Source: Brumimicrobium sp965656195
GTDB lineage: Bacteria > Bacteroidota > Bacteroidia > Flavobacteriales_D > Crocinitomicaceae
Reading direction: 5' to 3'
Assembly: GCA_965656195.1 (NCBI GenBank)
Contig: CBFHJL010000102.1
Coordinates: forward strand, 1-9,963
DNA length: 9,963 nucleotides
In this document: positions 6,957-9,963 of the stretch, in pieces
Layout of the letters: each line of letters begins with the position of its first letter
How positions within the stretch are numbered: position 1 is the first letter of the stretch
Notes under the pieces: generated by a model
Database searches by the model: none
What the model saw: only the letters and a program-made list of their open reading frames with translations
What the model was told of the DNA's origin: nothing
Made by a program: the position numbers and the translations under genes

Positions 6957-8975
6957 TTATTGTTTAATAAACCTGCGCTTCCAATGTTCACCTGAATCAT
7001 TCATTACGTTAAGAACATATGCTCCTTTAGACAGTGAGGAAATATTAACACTTAAAGAGTTTGCCGCAATATTCATTACTCGTTTTCCTTGAATATTGGT
7101 TACGAAAATCTCTGAAGCCTGATTCAACAAATCACCTTCAATATTAATAACATTTTTTGCTGGATTTGGAAATACACGTAGTGCTTGCAGGTCATTATCT
7201 GCAATGCTTAACGTATGTTCTCCTTCTACGACAAGCACCGTTGAATTCGTGTCTGGTTCATAAATAACATCCTCAATACCTGAAGGCCATTTCACCATAA
7301 TAGAATCGATCTCTGTTGCTTCTCCTATTCCAAAATGAGCATTCAATGAACTCATATAACGGAATCCTGTTCCACTCCTAATATCTCTTATCTGAACACC
7401 CCAATCACCATAAATTTCTACACGAGCGCCTATTCCATTAATATTACTCTGCACTCCTTCAACATTCACTTTAAGCCAATTATTGTCGTTACCGTCGCTG
7501 AAATAAATAGTATTTCCTACTCGAACATCTAAAAAACCGTCGTCATTCAAGTCTCCAATCGGACCATTATTAATGCTACAATCAATAGAAGTAAATGTTA
7601 AATCACCATTATTAAACATGATTTCTCCTGCACCTCCAAGAACATCAGTGTACCCGTCGTTGTCGAAATCAAAAGACACGTGTTCTATGCTCAAAGGTCC
7701 ATGATTATCCCAACCACTTCCTGCAGTTATATCGGTAAAAGTTCCGTCCCCATTGTTGCGCATAAACTTATGCGTTCCATCTGTTGTAGAACTAGCACCA
7801 ACAACCGCGTCCATAAAACCATCGTTATCATAATCATTCCAAGCACTTGACCATGTCTGAACAGAATCTCTCATGTTTGATGAGATAGAAACATCTGTAA
7901 ATACTCCTCCTCCATCATTCCTAAATAGTTCGTTTATTTTAGCTGTTGATTGCCCTCCCCTGCATTTAGCTAAGAAGAGATCTTGGTCTCCATCATTATC
8001 ATAATCTGTCCATATAGAGCCATAATTACCTCCTTGAGGATGGTCACCAATACCTCCTTGGATATACTGGAGGTTCCCGTTTCCATCATTCATATAGTAC
8101 ACATTTGGATCTACATCGTGACATACAAAAGCATCTAAATTTCCATCGTTATCAATATCTATAAAGTTACTTCGCTGTGAAAAAACATATTCTGGAGTGA
8201 AAACCTCCTGATAGTCTGTTCCGTCGCTATTAGCACGCATGAAGCTCACACCAACTCCGTTTCCATAAACCATGTCATTATATCCGTTTCGGTCATAATC
8301 TGCTGCGGCCATACTCCACGTTGCCATAAACTCGACTGTATCATGATTAATCACTGTGTAGTCGAATCCTCCACCTGTATTTTGATAATGGATTTGTATC
8401 TTGTCAGACTCTAGAGTAATAACATCATCTAAGAAATCACCATTCATGTCTACAACCCCATAGCCAGCACCAGACGGTGTGTTAGGCAGTGAAACAGGAC
8501 TAAAAGTCACCGGAGGAGTGATTGGCTGAACATATGGAGTTTCTTCCAAAAGAAAATCAAATCCGGAAGCGCTCCATCTGTCATCAAATGCGATATAATA
8601 GGTGTTTCCAGACAAAACATTAAACGTTATCTCAGATAAAAACCCAGATCCGCTATCATCATCACCTGCTAAACAAGCCAAAGAACCACACAAACCCGTA
8701 TAGATGTGAACACGAGTGTCAATACCGTTATTTACGGGTAGGTCTGTAGTTAGGTTGATCGTATAATCATCGGTTGGAGTGTAAGAATACCACTCAGCAT
8801 TATCTGCACCTGTACCATTGGCAGCACAAACTGGCGAAGGCACATCAGTTCCTAACAACGTGTCTTCCGTATAAGTGCCTGCCGTTATAACGATTGCCGT
8901 GCTGCAATCCGACTGACCTAAGGCAGTAATCGTAAAAACGGAAGATAATGCAGTAATAAATAATGTTTTTTTCAT
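6957..8975 (-). CDS. Secreted FG-GAP/VCBS seven-repeat protein with pre-peptidase-like and ASPIC/UnbV domains and T9SS sorting tail
   Basis: A 672-residue extracellular or surface protein, probably calcium-binding; function unknown. Order: Sec signal peptide 1-20 (cleavage likely ALG|Q); pre-peptidase C-terminal-like beta domain about 21-145 (AEWYSYTP, DTRVHIYTG, TYYIAFDDRW, GFDFLLEE; cysteines 24, 50, 96 and 101 could pair); seven Asp/Asn calcium-loop repeats about 170-490, enough for one beta-propeller; ASPIC/UnbV about 495-585 (GIGARVEIYG, HFGIGEA, VKWPSG); C-terminal type A sorting domain about 596-672 (LRVFPNPAKNVINI, LSKGAYVLNV, final basic RRFIKQ), which directs T9SS export. The ATG at 8975 is chosen because it starts the signal peptide. 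It follows the cytochrome-like gene by 18 bases, so the two are probably cotranscribed. Adhesion, glycan binding or an enzyme-associated role are all possible. Confidence 0.93.
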   Translation of the reverse strand: MKKTLFITALSSVFTITALGQSDCSTAIVITAGTYTEDTLLGTDVPSPVCAANGTGADNAEWYSYTPTDDYTINLTTDLPVNNGIDTRVHIYTGLCGSLACLAGDDDSGSGFLSEITFNVLSGNTYYIAFDDRWSASGFDFLLEETPYVQPITPPVTFSPVSLPNTPSGAGYGVVDMNGDFLDDVITLESDKIQIHYQNTGGGFDYTVINHDTVEFMATWSMAAADYDRNGYNDMVYGNGVGVSFMRANSDGTDYQEVFTPEYVFSQRSNFIDIDNDGNLDAFVCHDVDPNVYYMNDGNGNLQYIQGGIGDHPQGGNYGSIWTDYDNDGDQDLFLAKCRGGQSTAKINELFRNDGGGVFTDVSISSNMRDSVQTWSSAWNDYDNDGFMDAVVGASSTTDGTHKFMRNNGDGTFTDITAGSGWDNHGPLSIEHVSFDFDNDGYTDVLGGAGEIMFNNGDLTFTSIDCSINNGPIGDLNDDGFLDVRVGNTIYFSDGNDNNWLKVNVEGVQSNINGIGARVEIYGDWGVQIRDIRSGTGFRYMSSLNAHFGIGEATEIDSIMVKWPSGIEDVIYEPDTNSTVLVVEGEHTLSIADNDLQALRVFPNPAKNVINIEGDLLNQASEIFVTNIQGKRVMNIAANSLSVNISSLSKGAYVLNVMNDSGEHWKRRFIKQ
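7527..8450 (-). repeat. Seven FG-GAP/VCBS calcium-loop repeats (protein level)
   Basis: Loops of the form D-x-[DN]-x-[DN]-G-x-x-D begin at residues 176 (degenerate, no Gly at position six), 226, 273, 324, 381, 436 and 475. Spacings are 50, 47, 51, 57, 55 and 39 residues. At least three are followed by the typical [FY]xNxG[DG]GxF strand (351-359, 404-413, 454-461). The count fits a closed seven-bladed propeller. Confidence 0.8.
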
Positions 8976-8993
8976 CTTAAATAATGTTATTCG

Positions 8994-9963
8994 TTAGCAT
9001 GGATCTAACAGGGAATTAATATAATCTTCTATCAGTTGAACCCCTTCGTCGTGCACAATGGAACGACCTAAGAGTGGCATCATTTCATTTTGATCCGTAG
9101 ACTTTAACCTATAGTGCATAACTGATCGCTCTGTATTACTAGGGGTTATTATGTAGGTTAACGCAGTATTGATGAACTCATCAGGCTCAACGCAAACTCC
9201 AATGTTCGACTCAAGATCAGTTTCACTATACGCCAGTCTTAATGGCCGGTATGAACAATGACTTCCTTCTTGATGGCAGTGTGCACAATTAATATCTAAA
9301 TATGAGCGTACTCTTTTGTCCAACTGTTCACTCTCGTCTAGGTAGTCAACCACAGTCACAATATTTGCTGGCAAGTTATCAGATAAAACGCCTTCATTTA
9401 CTAGGTAGTTCAACTGGTTTTCAGGACCATTTCCAAAATCATAATTGACATTTAGGTTTTGCGGCTTGACTCCAATTGGTATTGGTTCACTTTCAAATTT
9501 ATGACAGATCATACACTCTGTTTCAGAAGGGATACGATAATTCGCAGTTTTTATAGTCCCATCCTGATTCCAAGATAAGTTCAAATTATCACCATCCATT
9601 TTCAGCGTGGCTTCATCTTGGGTGCTATTCCAAACATATTCAGCAAACTCCCAACCGGTTTGTTTTTTCAACATGACTCTTGTCTCTATAATGCGAGTTT
9701 CATTATTTGGCTGAACATTGTTATAATAAAACGTTTTGATCAAAACTGTTCCCACTGGCATGGAAAATAAGTCCTTGTCAGCGGTATACGTTGCTTTTTC
9801 TCCTGAAGGAAGCCAGATAAAACGTTTCTTTTTTGCGTAATCAGTAAAGAGCTGACTTGCTGGCTTATATGGGTAGACTCTTTCGTTTGGTAATTGGTCT
9901 GCTAAGTCTCCTGTAAAAAACTGGTATGAGGAAAGTTTTTCAAAAGGGAACTGACTCAGGTTT
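8994..9963 (-). CDS. Di-heme c-type cytochrome-like protein, SO_2930/HNE_0200 type (5' end outside window)
   Basis: The frame stays open to the right edge, giving at least 322 residues. The methionine at 9761 lies within the family's conserved FSMPVGTVLIKTF stretch and is internal. Upstream residues include LSSYQFFTGDL, VYPYKPASQLFTDYAKKKRF and WLPSG, which match my memory of the SO_2930/HNE_0200 family (about 350-400 residues, N-terminal signal expected off-window). Two heme c attachment motifs are visible: CMICH (9501-9515) and CAHCH (9273-9287). Further cysteines follow in GSHCS and GVCVEP, and the last residue is Cys; these might form disulfides. MMPLLGR near the C terminus could supply a methionine axial ligand. 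Function is not established for the family; electron transfer or oxidation outside the cytoplasm is inferred from the hemes. It is the upstream partner of the T9SS FG-GAP gene. Confidence 0.88.
   Translation of the reverse strand, partial: NLSQFPFEKLSSYQFFTGDLADQLPNERVYPYKPASQLFTDYAKKKRFIWLPSGEKATYTADKDLFSMPVGTVLIKTFYYNNVQPNNETRIIETRVMLKKQTGWEFAEYVWNSTQDEATLKMDGDNLNLSWNQDGTIKTANYRIPSETECMICHKFESEPIPIGVKPQNLNVNYDFGNGPENQLNYLVNEGVLSDNLPANIVTVVDYLDESEQLDKRVRSYLDINCAHCHQEGSHCSYRPLRLAYSETDLESNIGVCVEPDEFINTALTYIITPSNTERSVMHYRLKSTDQNEMMPLLGRSIVHDEGVQLIEDYINSLLDPC

Overview
The window is AT-rich chromosomal DNA from a member of the Bacteroidota, most likely a marine flavobacterium-like lineage (Flavobacteriales). 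The evidence is a type IX secretion (T9SS) C-terminal sorting tail on one gene, Bacteroidota-style variants of heme-pathway motifs (for example HSHKD in HemC), AT-rich leaders without clear Shine-Dalgarno sequences, and a monomeric NADP isocitrate dehydrogenase. The lineage assignment is inference; no rRNA is present.

Layout. (1) 1-2385, plus strand: the end of a compact heme-biosynthesis operon, hemA (cut by the left edge), hemC and hemD. hemA and hemC overlap in ATGA, and hemC and hemD are one base apart. (2) 2382-6428, minus strand: a three-gene run read icd (monomeric isocitrate dehydrogenase), then a ChaN-like heme-binding-family protein, then an LD-carboxypeptidase (ldcA). The 3' ends of hemD and ldcA overlap by four bases, tail to tail. 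A 20-base AT-only palindrome lies just upstream of the chaN-like gene. (3) 6429-6956: a 528-base stretch without a recognisable gene but with several inverted repeats. It must hold the 3' end of the upstream transcript and probably the icd promoter. (4) 6957-9963, minus strand: a two-gene unit. The upstream gene is a di-heme c-type cytochrome-like protein of the SO_2930/HNE_0200 type, which continues past the right edge. Eighteen bases later comes a large secreted protein with a pre-peptidase-like N-terminal domain, seven calcium-loop FG-GAP/VCBS repeats, an ASPIC/UnbV domain and a T9SS tail.

How the genes fit together. HemA, HemC and HemD make uroporphyrinogen III from glutamyl-tRNA by the C5 route (the ALA dehydratase HemB and later enzymes are elsewhere). 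The nearby ChaN-like protein belongs to a family with a heme-binding member, and the cytochrome at the other end needs covalently attached heme, so a loose heme theme runs through the window. The genes lie in separate transcription units, so this may be coincidence. LdcA recycles murein peptides and Icd feeds the TCA cycle. The cytochrome/FG-GAP pair looks like an exported system of unknown function. Most of the window is ordinary core metabolism. The parts most worth a second look are the cytochrome/secreted-propeller pair and the structured gene-free stretch.
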